The notes below the pieces were generated by a model that searched no databases, was not told the DNA's origin, and was given only the letters and a program-made list of their open reading frames with translations. DNA of 64,000 nt from Mastigias papua (lineage: Eukaryota; Cnidaria; Scyphozoa; Rhizostomeae; Mastigiidae), in assembly GCA_964019165.1 (NCBI GenBank), contig OZ025276.1, positions 4,711,840 through 4,775,839 of the forward strand, given 5' to 3'. Shown here in pieces: positions 12,824 to 23,995 of the stretch. Positions within the stretch are counted from its first letter, which is position 1. Each line of letters opens with the position of its first letter. Both the position numbers and the translations under genes were made by a program.

Positions 12824-13984
12824 GACATCCAGATACCAATCATTTGTATTGTTTAGACTTAATTTCTGGAGCCCCATCTTCCAGCCCGCACCCTGATTAA
12901 CAGTATTGTTTGTAATGAAATGTTATGAGGGACTTACTGTAAAAGAGTATTATGTATAAAAGGTTATGGCTCACTAATGCACAATTTCTGAGTTTCAAAT
13001 CAATTTTTACTAGCACACTTTTAGGAATATTCTTTAGCTTTTATGAAGTTACATTATGAAGCATCTCTATACATTGTCATTGTATATTGCCTACTTGAAT
13101 GCCTCAAGGTAGCTATTATAGGAGGTTGAAAGATATGTCTGGGTGTGCCTAGATGACAATGGTATTCGTACATTTGAATTAATATCCTTAGATGATACGT
13201 GTACCAACATAGTACTTGATTGTCTGGCTGTAGGATTTTTGTCACTAGCCTATTTCACTTTGAGATATGAGTTGTCACAGTGACCATTACTACGTTTGAT
13301 ATTTCATTGTGCTTATGATGATATGTTGTTAAAGTTTTGTATTAGTTAGAGCCAGCAACCTTATTTGTATTGTACTCAATTGCCTGCTCAAGCCCCCCTC
13401 TCAAGTACAGCTATGATAATAAAGTTGTTTCTATGATGCAAGCTCTACATTATATCATTAATTGATAGGATTTACAGCTTTATGCGGTTGACAAGAGGTT
13501 AGGACTGACATGATTTTGGTTCATAATATTGTTACTGTTGAGTTTGCTCTAGGATTACAAGTCACTGTTATTTCAGTTTTGTACACTTATGGAGCAGTCA
13601 TTAAATATCAGGGGGGGGGTGGGGGTTGAGGCACATGATAAATAGATTCAACAATTTTGTACCCCAGTTGGACATGCAAAAATATTCTAGAGCCCCAGAT
13701 TAAATACTTTGTGGAGCCCCAACATGTAATTTTTGTTATTGATTTTATTACATCAGTCATTTTTTTCTTGGATATATTAGTTAGTGGTCCTTGGCAACAG
13801 CATAGGTAATAGTATATGTGACAGTGTTCCACCACAAGTTGATATGCAGTATTGTAGGATTATTAAGAGGTTATGAGTTACTTATCTACATAAGCTTAGG
13901 CATGATCAATGCACTTTATTTTGGAGTCTTCTCAGATAGTAGACGTTTTTACAACTGAATATAAAACCTCTGGATAAAGTGTAT

Positions 13985-14120
13985 GGACATTTGGATAAGG
14001 TATTTGACTACAACCATCTATATGATGCTAGGTTTAAGGTATGTTACTAAGTTGGACATTTGGATAGGGTATTTGACTACAACCATCTATATGATGCTAG
14101 GTTTAAGGTATGTTACTAAG
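13985..14120 (+). repeat. 68-bp tandem duplication
   Basis: The block beginning GGACATTTGGATA at 13985 recurs at 14053 with almost no change, and ends at a CACCACCACCAC run. U4 has a single copy of the same text near 26675, so the duplication arose in U3. Confidence 0.9.
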
Positions 14121-14640
14121 TTGTACACCACCACCACCACCATAACTACCTTTAATGCTTGATATCTGACTGTGTGATTTCAGGCTGTATAATATATCTC
14201 ATTCATTGGCTTTCCATGTTACTATGCAAAATAGTTTAAAGTGATGTTGTATTACCAAGCCATATTCTTTTATTGTTATGAACTTGAAGTATAGATCCTT
14301 TCAGGTATTGTAATTAAATTCTGTCTAATTTATTGGGCCTTATTAGTAAAGCAATTGGACAAGATTAATAGCTAAAACCAGATAGAGTTTACAGTCATAC
14401 CTCTCATTTGATGTGACATACTATATGTTCTCTAAAGTATGTACATTATACAGCATCATTGTATAAGACTCATTACATTAGGATTGAGTAATGCATGACA
14501 TATTGTGTGATATATAGGACCTTTCAGGTATTGCAATTGCATTTTATCTAATTTTTTGGGTCTTGCTATATATAATACCAGGTTGGACAAGATTAATGAC
14601 TAAACCCAGATAGAGGTTGCAGTCATTCCTCTCATTTGAC

Positions 14641-17600
14641 CAGAGCCTCTTTTAAGCAAAACCAACTACTGGGGAAAATCTTAGTTTGGGGCCCAAGCCA
14701 GTACACAGAAAAAATAGCGCCATTGTTATAATAACTTTGAATAAAATGTATATGACATAACAGAAATTGTAACATGCAAAACCATTTTAAGTGTTCAAAT
14801 TGAGGTCCACACTTTTGAAAAAGTTACTAATAGCAATTATAAACAACCATTGTCTTTTTGAAAAAACTTTTTAATAAAACTTCTAGTCTGATATATTTCT
14901 TGGTCAGGCTGTCTGTCACGCCTCTCTTTTTGCTTCAAAAATTCAGCAACTGCATTTCTTGGATCATAAAAGGCTGTTCCTTTACCATTTAAGGAGATGT
15001 GCATAATGCTGTTTATTGACTGTTGGCTAAGTGAAGCTCTGTTTGAGGTCTTGATATTGTTGTAATGAGAGACTGTTCTTTCAGTCCCCATGCTATGTGG
15101 GGTTAAGGTTAAAAACGATGCTAGAAATGTTTTCAAAAGACCACAGCTTGCTTGCACCATTTTTCTTAATTTCAATGCGTAAAATGTGCCATTGTCTTCA
15201 ATAGCAGGATCTTCAATGGCAACTATCTTCCTCCATGACATACATGTGTCAGAGACAAAATCTTCAATCTTTTCTGGGCCAAATAGTTGACTGGCTAAAT
15301 CTCTGCTTGCTGTGATGAGCTCTGTAGATGATTTGGCATCTAAAATTTTCATCAAATTTTTTAAAGTTCCATCATTTTCAAGGTTCATTCTCTCATCTAA
15401 CAAATTTATTGCTGATTGGACAATCTCTGTTCTCACTGCCATGTCATTCCTGTGTGTTGTTGTCACATATTTGTTCATTATGTTTCTTTTCTGTCTTGAA
15501 TTAGTTGGAGAAGAAACTTCTTCAAAGTTTCCACGACATTTCTCCTCTCTCCCACCTGGTATTGGTATTTCATTCATTACTTTGAGATTCTCAACTGCAG
15601 CATCTCTTGCAGTTATAATATCCAACAAAATTAGGTGTGACTTTTGAAAAATTTTCTGGAGATTCTTAAATATTTTGCACAAATCAAACATCAAAGTTGT
15701 TAACCAAAACTGTTGACCATCATGTTTCCATTTATCTAAAAAGCCTTGAGCCATTCTTTTTTCAATTTTTTCAGCGTGAATTTCACCAGAACACATCTTT
15801 GTCCACACTTGCTTTGCTGCTTCAAGATTATTTAGCACTGCCTTCAGCACATTCAAAGTGTGCTCAGCAAATCGCACTTCAAAGTGCTTAGGAAATGTCA
15901 GACATTTGGGATCGTCTTTGTGAAGGTACTTTACTCTGCGAGGTGATTGTCTGAAAAATTTGGAAACAGCAAGTACATTGGTCATCCACAATGACAATTC
16001 AGGAACTTCAGACTGTACAGACTCCAAAGCCAAATCAGAGCGATGGCATATGCACCATGCAGTGAGCAATTCTTTTCCAGTGTAATCCTTTAGAAGTTTC
16101 CAGAGTCCACCATTCTTACCAGTGTTGGCATTTTCACCGTCTGTAGTTATTCCAACAAGTTTCTCTGTATCAACTCCCACACTCTTTAAACAAGTGGTAA
16201 GTGCATCAAGCAAACCATCTGCACCCCCAAGGTCACTACTTGAAATACCCAGAAATACAGTTTTCACAGAAACTTCATTTTGTGGGAGAAATCTTGCAGT
16301 GATGAATTTGGAATCCACTTGTTGTTTGTCTGAACTGCCATCAATTTGTACTGAATAGCAGACACATTCTTTTAACAAATCTGCTACTTTTTTCATTTCA
16401 TGTTCACTGATAATTTCTCTCATTTCAGCATATGTCATAGGGTCTCTGTAATGTTAGGCAGAGCCTGGTTGATTGTAAGGAACAAAATCAGCATCCCATC
16501 CATTATCTCTAAATATGTGCAACAAATTGTTGCTATGATCACCAGACAAAGATCTTGATGCCCAGCTCCATGCACTGACAGTTTCTACTCTGCAGTCATT
16601 GTATACATCAACTGCAAGTTTTAGAAGCAATTGTAAGGTCTCAGCTTTACATTTCTTCACTATTCGTACCCAGGGATGGGCATCTGACATATCCTTCCAA
16701 GCATCATCAAGCTTTTTGAGTCGTAATGCCTCTTCATGGGCAGCAGAACATAAATGGTCAACTATCAAACGAAGCCTGTCCTTACCATCAACACAAATTC
16801 CTTGAGCCACAGGTATTCGACCATTGACGGTGAACCTTTTAACATGCATTTCAAGCTGGTTACAAACAAGGCATTTCATGATAGGCCTTTGCCTTTTGTC
16901 TTTTCTTTCATATCTAACTTCAAGACAGCTCTCAGACATAATAAGCCAGTTTAAGTCTAATTTCTTTCCTTTGTACCAGTGAGTTCCAAATTCATCTTGT
17001 TGTTTTGCATTTTCAGTTGTAACATTTGTAGTGTCACTCTTTGCCACTTTGCTGGGGGGTGGCGAGGATTCATCATGTAGTAGGCCTTCCTCTAGTACTT
17101 CTGCTGTATTTTCAACCTCAACAGTGTCGCTATCCTTCTTTCCAAACATTGAGAAAATCGACTTCTGACCCACAGCTGAGGCACATTCCTTCAAAGCTCT
17201 TTTCTTGCTTTCGAGTCGCTTTCGGTGTCCACTCTTCTCTTTTTTCTTCATTTTGAAATTACGAGATTAGATATAGGTCATTTGAGATAGGTAGATCGAA
17301 AATAAAACTATTAAAAGCATGTGCTTGAGTGGCATGTGTACCAGGCTCGCAGATTGAATTGAATTGACCAATTCCTGGTAATCGAGGTCAAAAGGCGAAA
17401 CTGAGGCTCTTGAGGGCAGTCAAAGCTTCGAGAGAAGAGACGGGAGAAACTTGTCCCAGTCGCAGACCCTTGCACAAAGTTGAAAGAACAATGGACATGA
17501 AAACAACAAAACAAATCACGGTACATAATGTGAAAAGGGCCCCTAACTACTGGGGCAAAATTAGATTTTTTTGCTTCACTACTGGGCCAGATGAAGGGCC

Positions 17601-17646
17601 TACTGGGGCAGAAACCCCACTAGTTGCAATGTTAAAAGAGGCCCTG
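14641..17646 (-). mobile_element. hAT-superfamily DNA transposon, complete ends
   Basis: The terminal inverted repeats follow CAGRGCCTCTTTTAA, with 14 of 15 bases shared between the ends. The target duplication is CATTTGAC at 14633-14640 and 17647-17654, the 8 bp usual for hAT. The empty target is visible in related units (CTCTCATTTGATGTSACATAC near 14395 and 27450). Several CTACTGGGG-like motifs lie just inside both ends, as is common for hAT subterminal binding sites. It carries a single transposase gene on the minus strand. Confidence 0.95.
14837..17251 (-). pseudogene. hAT transposase (KIAA1586/ZNF862-like), one in-frame stop
   Basis: About 805 codons in one frame from ATG at 17251, interrupted only by TAA at 16454-16456 (codon 266). 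The N-terminus is basic (MKKKEKSGHRKRLESKKR). A zinc-finger-like CLVC...H...H region lies at about residues 125-175. After the stop come YSVQIDGSSD (first catalytic Asp, about residue 304), GITTDGENANTG (second Asp, about 371) and WCICHRSDLAL. The C-terminal hAT dimerisation region includes HSMGTERTVSHYN. All but one codon is intact, so inactivation looks recent. An ATG at 16438 could start a protein without the zinc finger. Confidence 0.88.
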
Positions 17647-17825
17647 CATTTGACGTGACATACTAAGTGGTCTATGAAGTTTTTACATTATACAGCAACA
17701 TTATTATATAAGACTCATTACATTAGGATTGAATCATGCAGGAGATATTGTATGATGTATTTCCATTTATGCCTCATTGCACACACCACTTAAACACATT
17801 ATATGCTTAGTTCATGCAATAGAGA

Positions 17826-18654
17826 CTAGCTTAGTACTGATAGCCCGCTAAACGCGGGCTCCCCTACCCCAGTTCAAAAGTTGCAGATTAGCCTTGGAAA
17901 GACTAACGCAGTGCCCACGAAAGCTGTATGGTCCGCATTGTCCATGAGCATGGATGAAAAAGCTCACATAGGATCATGAGAGGATGACGTCATGGGCCTC
18001 TGCATTTGGAGCATGTGACATCCGGCTTTGCAATGGAGAAATCAACAAAAATTTGCGAGACAAAATTGTGCAAAAATGCTTGGATACCTGCGCTAGGCTA
18101 TAGGGCTTTGGGGAGTCTTCTTCATCTTCTAAAGCCCCATAGCCTAGCGCAGGTATCCGAGCATTTTTGCACAATTTTTTCTCTCAAATTTGTGTCGATT
18201 TGTCCATTGCAAAGGCCGTATGTCACATGCTCAAACACAAAGGCCAATGACGTCATCATCTCCTGATCCTATGCGAGCTTTTTTGATCCATGCTCATTGA
18301 CAATGCGACAAGAAAATTGGAAGAAAAAATTGTGCAAAAAATGCTCGGATACCTGCGCTAGGCTATGGGGCTTCTTGAGTCTCTTCCTTTCCCTTTATTG
18401 CCCCGTAGCCTAGCGCAGGTATCCGAGCATTTTTTGCACAATTTTTTCTTCCAATTTTCTTCGATTTGCACAATGCAAGGCCGAAAGTCACGTGCTCCAT
18501 CGCAGAGTCCCATGACGTCACCTTCTCGTGATCCTATGTGACCAGACCAAGCAACTTTCATGGGGGCACAGCGTTAGTCTGTCCAAGGCTAATATGCAAC
18601 TTTTGAACTGGGGCTAGGGAAGCCCGCGTGTAGCGGGCTATCAGTACTAAGCTA
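17826..18654. repeat. terminal double palindrome of U3
   Basis: Two hairpins in series. The first is centred near 18105 (arms with CTCGGATACCTGCGC-like text). Its right arm breaks near 18305, where it joins the inner arm of a second palindrome centred near 18380. The second has a different loop and its right arm runs to the GTACTAAGCTA end at 18654. The outer ends pair with each other, so the block looks like two family members recombined within their arms. Confidence 0.85.
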
Positions 18655-20462
18655 TCACTATATACTAAGATGCCTAAATGCAAATGAGCTCGCCTATTGT
18701 TGTCATCAAAAAGAGCCGACCCCTTACTGTCCAGAATTCTTCTCCTGGAATGTTTGCCGGCTGTGTCTGAAAGGTAGCTATACGTGTTCCAGTTTGTGAG
18801 TTCTTCGACACGAGCGCAAATTGATATTTTTGTGATATTTCTGTGTCGAGTTATTCAACTTTTTCTGAGCGACTACGCGAGCCTTTGTTGATCGCCTTTT
18901 GTCCTCCATTGTTTTCGTCCGCGTGGATTGCACTGCTCTCAGTACAGGGCGTGTGTGATCGGGATCAGGTTTGCTCATTTTCGAGGAGAAGTTTGTTGGA
19001 TTTCTACCAGGTTAGTAGCTATTTTGTCCTGTCTAAATACTGTATTATAGTTGGCTTATATGTTATTCCTCGATTCCGTGGGTTGTCTGGTGTTTTAAAC
19101 AATTTTTTCCGATGTATGGAGGCAGTTTCTTACACCCTCCCTCGCTGCTGTTATGCGCCATGACAGTTGGGCAACTATTTCGTCGCTTCATTGCTGTCTT
19201 AAGAGTCCATTTATCATTGCCAGTCTTTAGTCAATGACATTATAGCACTGCTACTGCTTTGTCGATTCTATTTACGGGTGATGTGAGCCCTGTATTTGCC
19301 TCTTATTGTAGGCCAGATTGGAACAGCTTCCCTCGCGGGCATTCTCGCCATGACAGTTCTTCTCCATCCGTTCGATTCTTTTCGCCAGATTTCAATGCTT
19401 TACCTGGTAAGTTGTGTTAACAGATTTAACTGATGTTTCATGGTGTTTTCGTTCGTGTATTAGGATAGTGTTTAGCTGTTTGTGGATAGTGTTTGTCATC
19501 CCTTTTAAATAGGATATACCGAACGTGCAACTCTCAGTTCGGAGATGGTTTGAATGCGACTAATGTTCCAGTTGGAAGTTCAAGAAGATTTCGTGGTTCT
19601 GCTACCAGGTGAGTCGTTTTCTGATGCTAAAATGTGTGATTTTAAATTGCATGTCTTTCACCTGTCGTCTGTGCGTAGTTTCTATGTATTTTCGTCACTA
19701 ATGTACAATATTGCCAGCGAGATGAGATTGTAATAGCTGCCTTCGGGGGTTTTCCGCCATGACAGTTCCTCTCCACCATGGTTGATGTTAGTCTCTATTG
19801 CCGGGTCAATTCAAGTGAACTTTCGTCCTTCTACTACCAAGTAAGTTGTTTTTTCATGTAGTAGGGTTTGTTTTCAGATTGCCTGTAATTTTTCTGTCTA
19901 CCTTACATGTTTCATATTACACACGTTATGTCAGTATTTCGAGCGAGCTTCCCTCGGGGGTATATTGCCATGACACTTCCTCTCCGATCAGATTTAGTTT
20001 TTTCTCTAGATTGTCTTGGATCTATTACAATATTGGGATGAAATAGTTACTGATCTATTCGTTGCTAGATTGATGTTTATACCTTGAAGCTAATGCGAGC
20101 CTAAAGGAGATAGGAAGTGGTTACCTTTCCTGATGAAGTGTGCTACATGAAATGCTCAATTTGAGCATTGATGAAGTGTGTTGGGTCTAAGTTTGTAGTT
20201 GTATATGTAACTTATTGTGTGACTTATAATTAAGAGTTTAAGTTCTTTTCGGTAATGTAACTGTAACAAGAAGGTTTCGTTCCCCCTCAGTTTAGTCAAG
20301 GAAGCCACTACTGTGTGTGTTTCATTGTCATTGCCAGTAGCCACAAAATATCGTAACATGGTTGTACAGAGATGTCTACAGTGTGTATATTTTATTTGCT
20401 AACTGTCCGTCATATTATTCCTATGATGTTTTGGTGTCCTTACGCTCATTATTTTGTTGTAG

Positions 20463-20640
20463 GTTGTAGATAGACATGCGAGGGGATTCCCAACTTGAGA
20501 TCAAGATCGCAGAAACCTCTCATCCTTTGTTTGCGAACAATAGTGTTTACACAAGACCGCAAGTTTGCAGTTGAGGGCGTGTTTACAAAGTGGATGGATT
20601 TCGTTCAAGTCTTCATGGAATTTCGTCCCTTCTCTATAAG
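20463..20640 (+). other. 178-bp exon-like segment, U4 copy
   Basis: Acceptor TTTTGTTGTAG upstream; the donor is changed to GTCAGT. The length matches the U2, U5, U6 and U7 copies exactly. The frame reading QKPLILCLRTIVFTQ is open to the donor. Confidence 0.6.
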
Positions 20641-21628
20641 GTCAGTGGTTTATTTCATTGAGAATGTTTCGATATAGTTTTACCAGGATTTTTTTGTATA
20701 GATTGGTCGCTACTTTCCAAGTTGGATGAGATGTAATGCCATGTTTTGATCGAGATTCCATAAGATTGCCCTGGGGCCGTATGATCATGACAATAGAGAG
20801 CTTACGATTTCACACCGCCAGTGACTACGGCTACGTAGGCAGGAGAGATACATCAAATGCGCATGTGCCGAGGGGAATTATCTTCGAGCCCACGTAGCAG
20901 TACGTGAGTTGACTACCTTCATTGGCCTAATACCACGTACTTGTCACTACGCAGCTATTTGAAGGTTCGTATAGCTCATTTTATCATTATTCTAAGTACT
21001 ACAGAGCTCGTATTTAAATCCCACATGTCCATTTTATTATTTATCATACTATCTCCCATTTAAAGTAGCTTATTCTCCTTTATTCAATAGAACTCATCCT
21101 TCACAGTGATGGCCGAGAACAGCACGTTGCATCATCATACAGCTTCGAGGAGAAATCAGTCGTGTGTACCTCATATTTCTAGGAATATTACAAAGAAGTG
21201 AACATTTATTACATGAAGATTGTGCAAATCTTAATCAAATCTTAATCATGTTTTTGAACATTCGACTTAATGTGTTATTTGCAATGGTAGCTTGTCTCTT
21301 CGCATTTTAAGATTTGAAATAAATTGCAGACTTGAGCACAATAAATGAAATTTGTATACATTTGTAGATGTGGACTGTTGCTTCATGCGGGCATTTTGTT
21401 GATTTTGCCAAACATGTATTTGATAGATGAATGATCTTTTCAAGCTAGTTGAGCATTTTTTACTGCATTGAGACTGTTTTTAATAACTTTTGATGTTGAA
21501 TAAGGCTGAAGCTGGAATAAATTGTAGCCTTCCTTACAATATAATGTTTCTGTGTTATCAGCAACTTTCATAATAATCACAATTTTGAAAATAAACCAAG
21601 AATACTTCAATGCACATTTAGGGTGAAA

Positions 21629-22423
21629 ATGATGTGGAGCTACATTCATGACCTGCAACTATGTAGAGAGATTGCTTTCCAAAACCCTTTCAAATTTAAA
21701 TTTGGAAGCAGAGAAAGAGGGCAGTGCTGGGACAGTATTGCAGATAAGTTGAATGAAGCAGAACAGCCAAAATTTAATGTAGACCAGAGAGGAGTGAGGG
21801 AGCGATATTCCAAACTGGAGAAAAGCTTCAAAAAAAGGATGGCAATGGAGGAAAGAGCAAGTGGTATCACAGGGGAAGATGTCACAGAGCTTGATCAAGC
21901 AATTGAAACAATTCTTGGTCTGATTGAAGCAGCAGAGCATGAGTCAGCGAAGAATGTGGAAAAGAAAAAAAGGGAGGTTGAGAAAGAAAAGGAGACAGCT
22001 GAAAGTGTGAGAAAGAGGTCGATGGAGAGGCTAGGTGAGACAATGTGTAGAGAGAAAGGAAGAGAGAATGAAGGTAAAAGAAGAAAGGTGGGTGGAGAGA
22101 CAGTGTTGTATCTGAAAAAGAAAGGAGAAATGGAGAATGAGTTGAGGAGGGAAGAGATAGATTTGAGAAGAAAAGAGTTAGAGCTTAGGAGTAAGGAATT
22201 AGAGTTCAATAGAGAAAGAGAATGTCATGAAAAGGAGCTGAGAGTTGTGGAGAGAAGAGAGAGAGAAAGCAGAGAGAACATGATAATTCAGCAGCAACAG
22301 CAGATCATGATGCTACTGCAACAACAAAAACAGCAGCAGGAGCAGCAACAACAAATAATAAATATGATGCAGCAGCAGAGCAGTGTCATTCTATCAATTT
22401 TAAGCAAAATGAATGATAAATAG
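21629..22423 (+). CDS. Harbinger Myb/SANT-like DNA-binding protein
   Basis: 264 residues starting at the first ATG of a longer frame that begins with GTG at 21623. Residues 1-80 hold tryptophan-anchored helices of the Myb/SANT-like type found as the second ORF of Harbinger elements (MMWSYIHDLQLCREI, then GSRERGQCWDSIADKLN, then KFNVDQRGVRERYSKLEKSF). Residues of about 90-215 form a long, highly charged Lys/Glu/Arg coiled coil. The C-terminus is Gln-rich (QQQQQIMMLLQQQ) and ends SILSKMNDK. In studied Harbinger elements this partner binds the transposon ends and helps the transposase enter the nucleus; that role is inferred here. It faces the transposase gene tail to tail. Confidence 0.85.
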   Translation: MMWSYIHDLQLCREIAFQNPFKFKFGSRERGQCWDSIADKLNEAEQPKFNVDQRGVRERYSKLEKSFKKRMAMEERASGITGEDVTELDQAIETILGLIEAAEHESAKNVEKKKREVEKEKETAESVRKRSMERLGETMCREKGRENEGKRRKVGGETVLYLKKKGEMENELRREEIDLRRKELELRSKELEFNRERECHEKELRVVERRERESRENMIIQQQQQIMMLLQQQKQQQEQQQQIINMMQQQSSVILSILSKMNDK

Positions 22424-22906
22424 AAGATGTATTAAGTATCTAATGTTAAGGTTTCTGTTTCTTGTTGATTATATACTATTCTACTTTTTCAATCAATCTT
22501 AAGATCATTGGTAGGTTAATACTTCTAAATTGAAAAGGAATGTCACAAGTTCTTGGTATTTACTGTGGAGATGATGCATTTTATTTGCAAATCTACATCT
22601 CCTGAATCTATTCATTCAAGTGTGAAAGCAAGTCTGAAATCTACCCAATGATAGTATTCTTCAAAGTCAAAATGTTTGTTTTGGTGAGAATATTTTGAAA
22701 CCTGAAAGTGAAGCTGTATTGGTAATAGAATAGATTTGATTTCATGCCTTTAGAACTGATTTGGTGATCTGCATTTGGGCAGAAAAGTTAAGTACAGTAG
22801 CCATTTTCTCAATTTATATGGGATAGCTTTAATACAATGGGCTTCATTAACTCATTATTTTGGATGGCTTTAAAAAGAGCAATTTCTAAAGTGAAGGCAT
22901 ATACTT

Positions 22907-23995
22907 TTACTGGCCATTGAAATAGAACTCCAATGTTGGAGGTTCAATGCCAAAGTATTGAGCAGTATTTGAACCATATAAACAAGTTATTGCATTTTGG
23001 AGCAGAGCACAAACAGCATAGGTCTTTCCAACTGGACTTAAACCAATTTTCAAATCCTTCTTAAAATCAATGAACTTGAAGTAGGTAACAATCTCTTTGA
23101 ACACCCACTCCACAGACACTCTGACCTGGCTCATAGAATGATTAAAAGCCTGCTGTTCTGGTGTTAAGCCTTGCCTCTGCTGGAATGGGCATTGAAGGTG
23201 TGTGCGATGTGGGTATGCTGGATCCCCATAGATGCATAGAGCCTCGCCATCTGGTGCAAATGAATACTGCTCTAATTCACCCATGAGTCCAGACATAGCC
23301 AACATAGCAGCATCATGCCTTCTACCCTCAATAGGCCCATACAAATTGGCAATCAGGCCATTTGGTGCAACCACTGATTGAAACTTTAGGGCATGGACTC
23401 TCTTATGGCCATTGTAAACAATCCTTTGATTCCTGCTTGGACGACAAATTGGTCTAACAGTACCGTCAACAAAGCCCCAGCAATTAGTTAAGGCTGCACC
23501 TTTGGCATGGATAGCATCAGCAAAGCTCTTGAGATTTCCTCTGGATAGCCATGGCTGATCCAAAGACAACAGAAGATTACCATATCTCTCATAGATATCA
23601 TCTATTACCATATTGGTAATCATTGACAACTGGGGAACTGGCCTAGCAAACCTAGGCACCAAATCCCCATATCTACAAGGAAATGCCAGCCGTCGTAAAC
23701 AAACACAAAGCGCCTCAACAGAATCTACAACAACCCCGTTATAGCATTTAAGCTGTTCTGGAAATCGAAGTGCTCTGTGCAGTGCAAGAACATCATTTTT
23801 CAACAATCGGAATTCAGCCTTGCATTCATCTTCCTGTAACAAGCCCAAATCAAATTTCTCATATGTCCAGTACGGAAAGTGAGGGTTCCTGCGATCTTGA
23901 ATATCATGCAAAAGTAGAGCTTCATCAACATCTATTACATCTGCATCATTGTAAGCAAGTATAAGGTCTTCAACTTCATCATAGTTTGCGGCCAT
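22907..23995 (-). CDS. Harbinger transposase (DDE_Tnp_4 nuclease)
   Basis: 362 residues from ATG at 23995. The frame is open ten codons further upstream but only from a TTG. The catalytic core reads WGFVDGT (Asp 177), IYGDPAYP (Asp 258) and VRVSVEWVFKE (Glu 296), the spacing of the PIF/Harbinger DDE family. The N-terminal part has an acidic stretch and helical segments typical of these proteins. No stop or frameshift was seen. It should cut at the 19-bp inverted repeats with the Myb-like partner encoded on the other strand. It resembles HARBI1 of vertebrates, but this copy sits in an element with intact ends, so it is a transposon gene. Confidence 0.93.
   Translation of the reverse strand: MAANYDEVEDLILAYNDADVIDVDEALLLHDIQDRRNPHFPYWTYEKFDLGLLQEDECKAEFRLLKNDVLALHRALRFPEQLKCYNGVVVDSVEALCVCLRRLAFPCRYGDLVPRFARPVPQLSMITNMVIDDIYERYGNLLLSLDQPWLSRGNLKSFADAIHAKGAALTNCWGFVDGTVRPICRPSRNQRIVYNGHKRVHALKFQSVVAPNGLIANLYGPIEGRRHDAAMLAMSGLMGELEQYSFAPDGEALCIYGDPAYPHRTHLQCPFQQRQGLTPEQQAFNHSMSQVRVSVEWVFKEIVTYFKFIDFKKDLKIGLSPVGKTYAVCALLQNAITCLYGSNTAQYFGIEPPTLEFYFNGQ

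Larger units (their letters stand above)
12824..18654 (+). mobile_element. array unit U3, 3' part only, with nested hAT
   Basis: It starts abruptly inside a unit: from 12835 the text matches the interior of U4 near 25065 (GGAGCCCCATCTTCCAGCC in both). It carries a 68-bp tandem duplication (13985-14120) and the hAT element. The remaining body shares long stretches with U4 (for example ATGATGCTAGGTTTAAGGTA in both). It ends with a double palindrome at 17826-18654, directly followed by U4. Confidence 0.55.

Noticed and set aside
15312..15891. Plus-strand frames of 111 and 64 codons
   Set aside because: Shadows of the hAT transposase on the opposite strand.
21646..22209. Minus-strand Ser/Leu/Phe-rich frames
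   Set aside because: Antisense of the Lys/Glu-rich Myb-like gene; composition is what such antisense gives.
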